From: CALRGE01 sp964365765
GTDB lineage: Bacteria; Patescibacteriota; Gracilibacteria; UBA1369; 2-02-FULL-48-14
Length of the DNA stretch: 5,778 nucleotides
Direction of reading: 5' to 3'
Assembly: GCA_964365765.1 (NCBI GenBank)
Contig: CAYIRB010000065.1
Span: 1-5,778 of the forward strand
Shown: piece after piece, positions 1 through 5,303 of the stretch
How the letters are laid out: each line of letters begins with the position of its first letter
How positions within the stretch are numbered: position 1 is the stretch's first letter
Program-made: the position numbers and the translations under genes
The notes under the pieces: generated by a model
Database searches by the model: none
What the model was told of the DNA's origin: nothing
Seen by the model: only the letters and a program-made list of their open reading frames with translations

Positions 1-254
1 AAGACGCAGAGAAATCACACGGGAAATTTAAAGAAAAATATGGCCTGAACTTTGATCTGATTCCCGATACGGACGGCAAGCTGTGCGACGCGTTCGGAGT
101 ATGGAAAGAGAAAAGTTTTATGGGTAAAAAATATATGGGCATTGAAAGGTCGACTTTTTTGGTGGACGCCGAAGGCACCATCAAGAAAGTTTGGCGGAAC
201 GTGAAAGTTGAGGGTCACATGGAAGAAACCTTAAAAATATCTGAAGATTTGTAA
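1..254 (+). CDS. bcp: Thioredoxin-dependent thiol peroxidase, Bcp/PrxQ family peroxiredoxin (3' part only)
   Basis: This is the C-terminal 83 residues of a peroxiredoxin that reduces hydrogen peroxide and organic hydroperoxides in the cytoplasm using thioredoxin. The first whole codon is at base 3 and the gene ends with TAA at 252-254. Visible family signatures are KSHGKFKEKYGLNF near the start, then LIPDTDGKLCDAFGVWKEKS, GKKYMGIERSTFLVDAEG, and an acidic end. This matches the region of Bcp proteins (about 150-160 residues) after the active site. The peroxidatic cysteine motif lies upstream of the window, so catalytic competence and 1-Cys or 2-Cys type cannot be judged. The cysteine in DGKLC sits at a position often occupied by Cys in Bcp proteins (E. 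coli has VCEQFGVW). The DUF2203 gene starts 41 bases downstream on the same strand. Family assignment is strong; the symbol is by family resemblance. Confidence 0.9.
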   Translation, partial: DAEKSHGKFKEKYGLNFDLIPDTDGKLCDAFGVWKEKSFMGKKYMGIERSTFLVDAEGTIKKVWRNVKVEGHMEETLKISEDL

Positions 255-295
255 CGATTCGAGTCGGCAAACGTTTCACAAAATGAACATCATCT

Positions 296-736
296 ATGCA
301 AAAAACATTCACATTTGAGGATGCGAACAGGGCATTGGTTTTCGTCGGCCCGATAGTCGGCGATATTCAAAAAACGTGGCAATCTTTGGTCATGGTGAAA
401 AAGATTTTGGAAAGCGCGGTAATGAACGGCGCCAGTATTACAAGTCCGGAGTTAGCGAAAATGGAGTCGGACATTCAGGATAATTTGAAAAATATCGAAC
501 GCTTTCTGAAAGAAATCGAGCAAGTGGGGTGTATCTTCAAAGATTTTTCACGCGGTGTGGTGGACTTTCCGACGTTTTATAAAAACGAAGCGGTTTTTCT
601 TTGCTGGCATTCCGGCGAGAAAAGCGTCGCGCACTGGCATCGCGGCGACACGGGCTTTGAAAACCGAAAATCGGTGGACGAAGATTTCAAAACGTGGAAC
701 AGCAAGGAGCCGAATATGGAATTCAGCCTTGTCTAA
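296..736 (+). CDS. DUF2203 family protein, function unknown
   Basis: The 146-residue product fits the DUF2203 family, small cytoplasmic proteins with no established function. The family pattern is present from end to end: an N-terminal FTFEDAN (residues 5-11) introducing a helix, a charged helical stretch likely to form a coiled coil (about 50-78), a GCIFKD turn (78-83), RGVVDFP (86-92), LCW (102-104), and HWHRGDTGFENR (113-124) with conserved histidines. The His/Cys/Asp-rich C-terminal half could form a binding site, but that is inference. There is no signal peptide or membrane segment. The ATG at 296 is the first in this frame after the preceding gene; an out-of-frame ATG lies at 283. No Shine-Dalgarno sequence precedes it. 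It sits 41 bases after the peroxiredoxin and 29 bases before the aminopeptidase start, so it may be transcribed with both. Confidence 0.82.
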   Translation: MQKTFTFEDANRALVFVGPIVGDIQKTWQSLVMVKKILESAVMNGASITSPELAKMESDIQDNLKNIERFLKEIEQVGCIFKDFSRGVVDFPTFYKNEAVFLCWHSGEKSVAHWHRGDTGFENRKSVDEDFKTWNSKEPNMEFSLV

Positions 737-765
737 TTTTTACCGAACTTGTAAGCTTTGCGCGT

Positions 766-2226
766 ATGAAATTTGAACTGAAATCTTCGGTTGCAAAATC
801 CGACCTCTTGGTTTTATTGCTCGAAGACGGGAAAAATATTTCGCTGTCGCAAAAAAAACTGCTCGATAATAAAACTCTGTCAGAAGTTGAAACACGATTG
901 AAAGAGAAAGACTTCACGGGAAAAGCTGGCGAAAAACTTGTTTTGTTCAGCGACGGATCCAATCACAAAAAAACCGTTCTACTGGGACTCGGAACCGTGG
1001 ATAAACATGCTGTGCTTCCATTTGAAAATGCGGGCGGAATATCGGCCGGTTTGGCAAAAGCGTTGAAAACGAAATCCGTGACAGTCGCGGTTGAGGAAAA
1101 AAACATGGCGGAATTCATCAACGGTTTTGTTTTGGGATCTTACGAATTTAATAAATTCAAAAAAACCGATGAGAATGAAACTCGCGTGGAAACTTTATAT
1201 TTGATCACCGCCAACAACGCAAAAACAAAAGAAGCGACTCGTTTCGCGGAACTTTTTGAAGACGCTTCAAAACTTTGCCGCGATTTGGTTAACACGCCGG
1301 CGGGTTCAAGAAGCACAATCGACGTCGCGAACCTCGCGAAAGAAAACGCAAAAAAATTCGGGTTCACGTGCAAGGTCTATGATGAAAAGCAGTTGGAAAA
1401 AATGGGTTGCGGTGGAATTTTGGGCGTGGGCCGAGGAGGCGAATATCCTCCGCGAATGATAGTTTTGGAGTACAAACACAAGAGCAAGTCGAAAAATCCG
1501 AAAATCGCCTTCATCGGCAAAGGCATCACATTCGACACCGGCGGACTAAACATTAAACCCACCGGCCATATTGAAACCATGAAACTCGACCTCGCCGGCG
1601 CTGCCGCGGTTCTGGCGACCATGTGCATTATCGCTCGCTCTAAACTTTCGGGACATTTCGCGGGAGTCATGGCAATGGCGGAAAACGCCGTATCTGACCG
1701 CTCAATGCATCCGGGCGATATTTTAAAAGCATACAACGGGAAAACCATCGAGGTATCGAACACCGACGCGGAAGGAAGGCTCGTCTTGGCGGACGCTCTC
1801 GCCTACGCGGAAGCGGTATTGAAACCCGAAAAAATGGTGGACGTCGCGACTTTGACCGGAGCGGTGACTGTCGCGCTCGGCTACAATATAAGCGCCGTGA
1901 TGGGAAATGACGACAAATTATTGAATGAAGTCATGTCAGCCGCGCGGAACGCCCGCGAACGCATGTGGGTTTTACCTCTGGACAAAGATTTTTACGAAGC
2001 GACTAAAGGCGATATTACGGACACAAAAAACGCAACCGACGGGGTGCGCGCAGGCACAATAATGGGCGCCGCCTTTCTTCAACAATTCGTGGATAAAGTA
2101 AAATGGGCGCACATCGACATAGGCGGCAGCGCGTGGGCCGAAAAACCGAGCTCAACCACAAAATACGGCGGCACCGCGACGACGATTCGAACACTTTGGG
2201 AATTGGCGAAGAGGAATTCTAACTGA
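766..2226 (+). CDS. pepA: Leucyl aminopeptidase, M17 family (cytosol aminopeptidase)
   Basis: A 486-residue two-metal aminopeptidase that removes N-terminal residues, typically leucine, from peptides in the cytoplasm; the family forms hexamers. The N-terminal domain (about 1-150) is variable and the C-terminal catalytic domain (about 165-486) is well conserved. In the motif GKGITFDTGGLNIKP, K252 and D257 match metal ligands and K264 the catalytic lysine; D275 in MKLDLAGAAAV is another ligand. NTDAEGRLVLADAL supplies D334, E336 and the bicarbonate-binding R338. All expected active-site residues are therefore present, and length is normal for the family. The frame is open back to an ATG at 694, but that would overlap the DUF2203 gene and add 24 residues unlike the family, so the ATG at 766 (MKFELKSS) is chosen. 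No Shine-Dalgarno sequence is seen. The last 8 bases overlap a convergent small gene on the other strand. Some M17 proteins also bind DNA; nothing here shows that. Confidence 0.95.
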   Translation: MKFELKSSVAKSDLLVLLLEDGKNISLSQKKLLDNKTLSEVETRLKEKDFTGKAGEKLVLFSDGSNHKKTVLLGLGTVDKHAVLPFENAGGISAGLAKALKTKSVTVAVEEKNMAEFINGFVLGSYEFNKFKKTDENETRVETLYLITANNAKTKEATRFAELFEDASKLCRDLVNTPAGSRSTIDVANLAKENAKKFGFTCKVYDEKQLEKMGCGGILGVGRGGEYPPRMIVLEYKHKSKSKNPKIAFIGKGITFDTGGLNIKPTGHIETMKLDLAGAAAVLATMCIIARSKLSGHFAGVMAMAENAVSDRSMHPGDILKAYNGKTIEVSNTDAEGRLVLADALAYAEAVLKPEKMVDVATLTGAVTVALGYNISAVMGNDDKLLNEVMSAARNARERMWVLPLDKDFYEATKGDITDTKNATDGVRAGTIMGAAFLQQFVDKVKWAHIDIGGSAWAEKPSSTTKYGGTATTIRTLWELAKRNSN

Positions 2227-2320
2227 AAAGAATCCAAGCCAAAACATAACCAACTCCCCAAGCGCCGGCTACGATCGCTATCATGGTCAGGACGAATTTC
2301 CAAAAATTCTTTTTTTGCAT
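2219..2320 (-). CDS. Small single-span membrane protein, 33 residues, unrecognised
   Basis: A short gene encodes MQKKNFWKFVLTMIAIVAGA followed by WGVGYVLAWILFS and a TAG stop. The N-terminus carries four basic residues (K3, K4, K8 and nearby aromatic residues), followed by an uninterrupted hydrophobic stretch from about residue 9 to 32, rich in Gly/Ala and Trp. This is the layout of a single transmembrane helix with the basic end in the cytoplasm. The ATG begins one base after the TGA of the AI-2E transporter gene, so translation is probably coupled to it; a weak AAAGA purine tract lies 5 bases before the ATG. The 3' end overlaps the convergent aminopeptidase gene by 8 bases. The charge pattern, membrane profile and tight spacing argue against a chance frame, but no homology is recognised. 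It could be a partner subunit or regulator of the transporter (inference). Confidence 0.6.
   Translation of the reverse strand: MQKKNFWKFVLTMIAIVAGAWGVGYVLAWILFS
2294..2316 (+). terminator. Possible weak intrinsic terminator of the aminopeptidase transcript
   Basis: An inverted repeat GAATTT (2294-2299) / AAATTC (2304-2309) with a CCAA loop is followed by seven T residues (2310-2316), 68 bases after the aminopeptidase stop codon. The shape is that of a rho-independent terminator on the + strand, but the 6-bp stem is AT-rich with a single G-C pair and would be weak. The same bases encode residues 2-9 of the small membrane protein on the other strand (Lys/Asn/Phe codons), so the T run may simply reflect AAA/AAG lysine codons. 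Confidence 0.3.
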
Positions 2321-2321
2321 A

Positions 2322-3440
2322 TCAGTCTTTAAGAACGGACTTGTATTCCAGTCTGTAAATATGAAAAATGCTTAGAGCCAAAGCCAAAATAATCGGCCCG
2401 AAAATTATGCCCTTCAATCCGAAAACAAAAAGTCCGCCCATCACCACAAAAAAAATCGCGAGGGGATGCATGTTCGCCCGCGTGCCAATCAACAGCGGCT
2501 TCACAAAATTATCCACGGTTGAAATTAAAATAAAGCCCCACAAAAATAAAAAGAGAGCGTTATAAGTTTGCCCGTTGATAAGCAAAGCGATACAAATCGG
2601 CACCCATATTACGGATGCCCCGACATATGGAATAATAGAAGCGAAAGCGGTCATTGTCCCCAAAAACGCGATGTACTTCACTCCCACAATCTGGAGTCCG
2701 ATGGCACCGACCACGCCTTGGATTATGGCAGAACCAAAGCCACCCACTACAATCGCGACAATTGTATTTCGCAGTTTTTTTTCAATTTCATTTTCGTACT
2801 TCGTGGGCAAAGGACTGATATGTTTGATGTACTCGCGAATTTTGTCGCCGTCGCGGAAAAAATAAAAAATCGTTATCAACATTAATATCAAACTGATGAA
2901 AGAATTCCCCAAGCCCACCACAAAATTCGCGCTTTGATTCACAAGAAAAGTGCTTGTGACTTGAACCGCGTCTTTAACCGCGCCGACAATATCTATGTTC
3001 AAATTTGTCACAAAACGCGAGAGATTGTATTTTTGATCAAAAGCTTCCAAATACGGACCAATCAACGGAATTGTGTTCAATTCGGTCAAATCAAAGCCGC
3101 TCAAGTCAACGGTCAGGGCTTTCTCCTCAATCAATTGATAGGTATCAACAGCTTCTTGCGCGACAAAAAGAAGAAAAAAAGTCAGCGGAATCAAAAAAAT
3201 CAACAGAATCAAAAAAGTGCTGAGCGCCGCGGAAAAAGATATTCGATTGGCGAAGACTCGCAGAAAAAACTGATAAATCGGGCCGAAAATCACAGTAATC
3301 AAAACGGCGTACACCACCAAAGTGAAAAATGGAGAAATAACCCAAAACAAAAGCGCGAGCACGGCCAAAACCGAAGCGATTAAAAAATACCTTGCGACAT
3401 CGGGCAGAACCAAATTATCTTTAGCGGATTTTCTTGCCAT
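2322..3440 (-). CDS. AI-2E family transporter (TqsA/PerM/YdiK-like permease)
   Basis: A 372-residue polytopic inner-membrane protein of the AI-2E transporter family. The expected plan is visible: two or three N-terminal membrane helices (about 17-60 and 70-95), an extracytoplasmic soluble segment (about 97-170), a helix ending in FYFFRDGD (192-199), an amphipathic linker with charged residues (200-226), then GSAIIQGVVGAIGL (236-249), PYVGA (271-275), DNFVKPLLIGT (310-320), an HP pair (325-326) and GLKGIIFGPI (341-350) in the last helices. Family members have been linked to autoinducer-2 export or to sodium/proton exchange, so the substrate here cannot be named. The ATG at 3440 gives a normal family length. 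The gene lies 15 bases after the epimerase-reductase and one base before the small membrane protein gene. It is most likely expressed from the promoter at about 4800. Only a weak AAGA tract precedes the start. Confidence 0.93.
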   Translation of the reverse strand: MARKSAKDNLVLPDVARYFLIASVLAVLALLFWVISPFFTLVVYAVLITVIFGPIYQFFLRVFANRISFSAALSTFLILLIFLIPLTFFLLFVAQEAVDTYQLIEEKALTVDLSGFDLTELNTIPLIGPYLEAFDQKYNLSRFVTNLNIDIVGAVKDAVQVTSTFLVNQSANFVVGLGNSFISLILMLITIFYFFRDGDKIREYIKHISPLPTKYENEIEKKLRNTIVAIVVGGFGSAIIQGVVGAIGLQIVGVKYIAFLGTMTAFASIIPYVGASVIWVPICIALLINGQTYNALFLFLWGFILISTVDNFVKPLLIGTRANMHPLAIFFVVMGGLFVFGLKGIIFGPIILALALSIFHIYRLEYKSVLKD

Positions 3441-3455
3441 AACGGTCTTAATATA

Positions 3456-4298
3456 TCACGCCTTCCCGCCTTTTTCCAAATTTTCTTTATATTTAATCAG
3501 CGAGTCGCGCACGGCTTCTCTCACGGGGCGCATTTTAATTCCCTCCGCCTCTAATTTTTTGCTCGACAGGCCGCAGTTTGATCTCTTAGCTTTTGTGATT
3601 TTTTCCATCTCTTCCAAAGAAAAAATTTCATACGTGAAGGCGGGATCGACAATTTCTTTATACATTTCCAGTATTTCGCGATGCTCTATCGTGCCCGGAT
3701 TCGTCATGTTATAAACGCCGGTCGCTCGCTTATCCATCAAGGCTTTCGCGGCCGCCAAAAAATCATCCATCACGCTGATTGAATTCGGAATGGAAATCAC
3801 TTTCGCATATTTTGTAATCTTGCTGATGAAATTTCTCTCACCCGGAACGCTGTCAAAAGGCATGCGTAAGCGCAACTGCAAAATCGGGAACTCTTTGAGC
3901 ATCGCTTCGCTCCAAGCCTTTGTGCGCGAATAGTAACTCCCGAAAAAATTCGGCGCGTCGTTTTCTCCGTAGCCATCCCCATCCTTGTAGCCCTCATAAA
4001 CGCAACCGCTACCCACATGAACCATGTACAGCCCCGATTCCTCGCAGACCCTCGCCAAAATCAGTGGCGCTGTCACATTAGAAAACAAGGTTTCCGTTTT
4101 GTGATCCTCACACCAATCCACGTTTGGACGGCCCGTTTTGCCCGCGCAATTCACAACAACCGCAGGTTGTTGCTTTTCCAGTTCCTTCTTTACTGCCGAA
4201 TAATCCTCAAGTCGCACATTCGAAATTAAAACTTCCCCACCAAGAAAATCCTTGAACTTGTTCGCGACATAGCCCTTGCCGAAAATCAAATATTTCAT
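3456..4298 (-). CDS. Nucleotide-sugar 3,5-epimerase/4-reductase (plant UER1/RHM C-terminal type, extended SDR)
   Basis: A 280-residue Rossmann-fold enzyme with a GKGYVA NAD(P)-binding loop (7-12) after the first strand. The reductase triad is S97 in VGSGCVYEG, Y123 and K127 (YSRTK). Several blocks closely recall, from memory, the C-terminal domain of plant rhamnose synthases and free-standing UER1: GRPNVDWCE (56-64), ENDAPNFFGSYYSRTKA (112-128), LRLRMPFDS (142-150), NFISKITKY (156-164), IPNS (170-173), MTNPGTIEHREILEMYKE (198-215) and RSNCGLSSKKL (239-249). In plants this domain turns a nucleotide-4-keto-6-deoxyglucose into the L-rhamnose nucleotide; C63 and a Lys near 160-163 are candidate epimerisation residues (inference). 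It could still be a plain RmlD-like reductase. The frame is open a further 22 codons upstream, but ATG 4298 starts the Rossmann strand directly and overlaps the previous stop as ATGA, so it is chosen. No other rhamnose gene is in the window. Confidence 0.85.
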   Translation of the reverse strand: MKYLIFGKGYVANKFKDFLGGEVLISNVRLEDYSAVKKELEKQQPAVVVNCAGKTGRPNVDWCEDHKTETLFSNVTAPLILARVCEESGLYMVHVGSGCVYEGYKDGDGYGENDAPNFFGSYYSRTKAWSEAMLKEFPILQLRLRMPFDSVPGERNFISKITKYAKVISIPNSISVMDDFLAAAKALMDKRATGVYNMTNPGTIEHREILEMYKEIVDPAFTYEIFSLEEMEKITKAKRSNCGLSSKKLEAEGIKMRPVREAVRDSLIKYKENLEKGGKA

Positions 4299-4777
4299 AA
4301 GCCTTGCGATTCTATCACCGGACTGCAGGAAAACCAATCCTTCATCACGGTCATCGTAACACACAAGGAACCCGGATACTCGTTGTAAGTTTCCGTCTTA
4401 TAATCAAGGCAAGTTTCCCCCAACACATTCAAATACGCCCAATCCGGAGCGGCATATTGGCCCTCTTCTTTTACAACTTGCCCATGCACAATGATAGGTT
4501 GGTTCACCGTCTCGAATATCGCGGCCTGAACTCTTCTTTGCGCCTGTTCGGTAATCGCCTTCTCGGCCATATCCCGATTCACGATTCCACCGTCTTGAAA
4601 CGGAGAACACTCCGTAACTTGCGCCAAAACACCTGGCATGTCCAAACCCTTGATCGCGCGGGATACTTCATAAGTATAGGTCGAAACAGGCTGCGGCTTG
4701 GAAAGCAAAGACTCTTCTCCATGCCTGGGACAAGCCGCCAGTAAACCGAATGATAAGGCTAACGCAGGCTTGTTCAT
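4295..4777 (-). CDS. Putative lipoprotein, 160 residues, unrecognised
   Basis: I do not recognise this protein. The N-terminus (MNKPALALSFGLLAAC) is a short lipoprotein signal: one Lys, a hydrophobic core, and a lipobox L13-A14-A15-C16. Cleavage would leave a mature protein of about 145 residues anchored by lipidated C16 outside the cytoplasmic membrane. Four further cysteines (C57, C123, C139, C151) could form two disulfides. The body is mixed alpha/beta in appearance, with an Ala/Gln/Arg-rich helix at about 70-88 and short aromatic segments (YAAPDWAYLNV, YNEYPGSLCVTMTV), and has no further membrane span. The gene ends inside the start of the epimerase-reductase (ATGA overlap), so the two are translationally coupled. 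A clear promoter lies just upstream with a leader of roughly 13 bases and no Shine-Dalgarno sequence. The complementary strand has an Arg/His-rich open frame that looks like a shadow. Function is unknown. Confidence 0.72.
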   Translation of the reverse strand: MNKPALALSFGLLAACPRHGEESLLSKPQPVSTYTYEVSRAIKGLDMPGVLAQVTECSPFQDGGIVNRDMAEKAITEQAQRRVQAAIFETVNQPIIVHGQVVKEEGQYAAPDWAYLNVLGETCLDYKTETYNEYPGSLCVTMTVMKDWFSCSPVIESQGL

Positions 4778-4797
4778 AATGATTTTGTTAAGGAACC

Positions 4798-4825
4798 ATT
4801 ATATTCCGCTTTTTGTCGAATTCAA
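4798..4825 (-). promoter_or_regulatory. Sigma-70 type promoter for the lipoprotein-to-small-membrane-protein operon
   Basis: Reading the - strand, a -35 box TTGAAT (4825-4820) is followed by a 16-base spacer and a perfect -10 box TATAAT (4803-4798). The ATG of the putative lipoprotein lies 20 bases after the -10, so transcription starting about 7 bases past the box would give a leader of about 13 bases. The stop codon TGA of the FKBP gene (4824-4822) falls inside the -35 box. Four of six -35 bases match consensus. This is the best promoter visible in the window and separates FKBP from the operon after it. Confidence 0.6.
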
Positions 4826-5232
4826 GGGTTTATCGCCAACAATTCAACGTTGAAAATCAAAGTCGCGCCGCCGGGAATGACTCCGGGCACTCCGCGAGCA
4901 CCGTAAGCCAAGTCGGAAGGAATTGTCAGTTTGCGAATTCCACCCGCTTTCATACCTTCGACACCATTGTCCCAACCTTTTATCACTTCGCCGATGCCCA
5001 AAGTAAATTTGAAGCTATTATTACTGTCGAATTCCTTGCCGTCTTCAAAAGTACCAACGTAATTGACTTCAACCGTGTCACCGGCCTTCGCCACGACCCC
5101 GTCTCCTATTTTTTTATCTTCAACAGTCATGAGATTGCTCCGTCCGGCGCTGGGATTACCATTTACAAAAAAGAAAAGCACTCCGAAAATAAGCATTATC
5201 GCGGTAAGAATCAAGGCGAGATTTTTTTTCAT
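4822..5232 (-). CDS. FKBP-type peptidyl-prolyl cis-trans isomerase, membrane-anchored
   Basis: A 136-residue protein that speeds cis-trans isomerisation of X-Pro bonds and so assists folding. Residues 1-23 (MKKNLALILTAIMLIFGVLF and following) are two lysines plus one hydrophobic helix with no lipobox, so it is a signal anchor or a cleavable signal placing the enzyme outside the cytoplasm. A short linker (24-40) leads to one complete FKBP domain (about 41-136). The aromatic pocket of FKBP12 is conserved: Y58 (VNYVG), F68-D69 (EFDSN), F76 (FKFTLG), V83-I84 and W87 (VIKGWD), Y110 (LAYG) and F127 (LIFNVEL), with the GVIPGGATL loop. It is a single-domain enzyme, lacking the dimerisation helices of FkpA/Mip. 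The ATG at 5232 is chosen because it starts the anchor. A candidate promoter sits directly upstream; the next gene on this strand starts 44 bases later behind its own promoter. Confidence 0.94.
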   Translation of the reverse strand: MKKNLALILTAIMLIFGVLFFFVNGNPSAGRSNLMTVEDKKIGDGVVAKAGDTVEVNYVGTFEDGKEFDSNNSFKFTLGIGEVIKGWDNGVEGMKAGGIRKLTIPSDLAYGARGVPGVIPGGATLIFNVELLAINP

Positions 5233-5240
5233 ACGAATTA

Positions 5241-5270
5241 ATCATAACACCAAAAGAAAATTGCAAGCAA
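5241..5270 (-). promoter_or_regulatory. Candidate promoter for the FKBP gene
   Basis: On the - strand a -35 like TTGCTT (5270-5265) is followed by an 18-base spacer and a -10 like TATGAT (5246-5241). Only 8 bases separate the -10 from the FKBP ATG, so a usual start point would give a leader of a base or two, in effect a leaderless transcript. The -35 lies in the small dyad TTGCAAGCAA (5261-5270), which also offers TTGCAA on the opposite strand, facing the methyltransferase gene. Confidence 0.4.
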
Positions 5271-5303
5271 ATAAATTTAATGTAAGGTATTGGTCGAATC
5301 CAA

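Noticed and set aside
255..295. GATTCGAGTC dyad (256-265) after the peroxiredoxin gene as a terminator
   Set aside because: No loop and no T-run follow it, so it does not form a terminator hairpin.
694..765. Upstream ATG giving the aminopeptidase 24 extra residues
   Set aside because: It would overlap the end of the DUF2203 gene by 43 bases, and the added residues do not look like an M17 N-terminus; ATG 766 fits better.
1377..1763. Open frame of 128 codons on the - strand inside the aminopeptidase gene
   Set aside because: It lies opposite the metal-binding core of a conserved enzyme and has shadow-like composition (Pro/Met/Ser-rich, no motif).
3160..3230. A-rich near-repeats (ATCAAAAAA units) suggesting a tandem repeat
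   Set aside because: They encode Phe/Leu/Ile runs of a membrane helix on the - strand; codon bias explains the pattern.
2568..3383. Several + strand frames (2568-2885, 2575-2865, 2934-3383) opposite the AI-2E transporter
   Set aside because: Lys/Gln/Asn-rich products are the expected complement of hydrophobic codons; no motifs or starts of note.
4299..4364. Upstream ATG giving the epimerase-reductase 22 extra residues
   Set aside because: The extension lies inside the lipoprotein gene and precedes the first Rossmann strand with unrelated sequence; ATG 4298 gives the standard fold start and the ATGA coupling.
4304..4744. Open frame of 146 codons on the + strand opposite the lipoprotein gene
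   Set aside because: Arg/His/Leu-rich composition without domain or signal, no promoter; it mirrors the real gene on the other strand.
719..5032. Frequent GAATTC sites (about eight) as a possible modification or uptake signal
   Set aside because: Several are Glu-Phe codon pairs or Asn/Ile-rich contexts in coding DNA, with no regular spacing or orientation; a genome count would be needed to claim enrichment.
4813..5241. Open frame of 142 codons on the + strand opposite the FKBP gene
   Set aside because: The opposite strand encodes a clear FKBP domain with its pocket residues; this frame shows no family signature.
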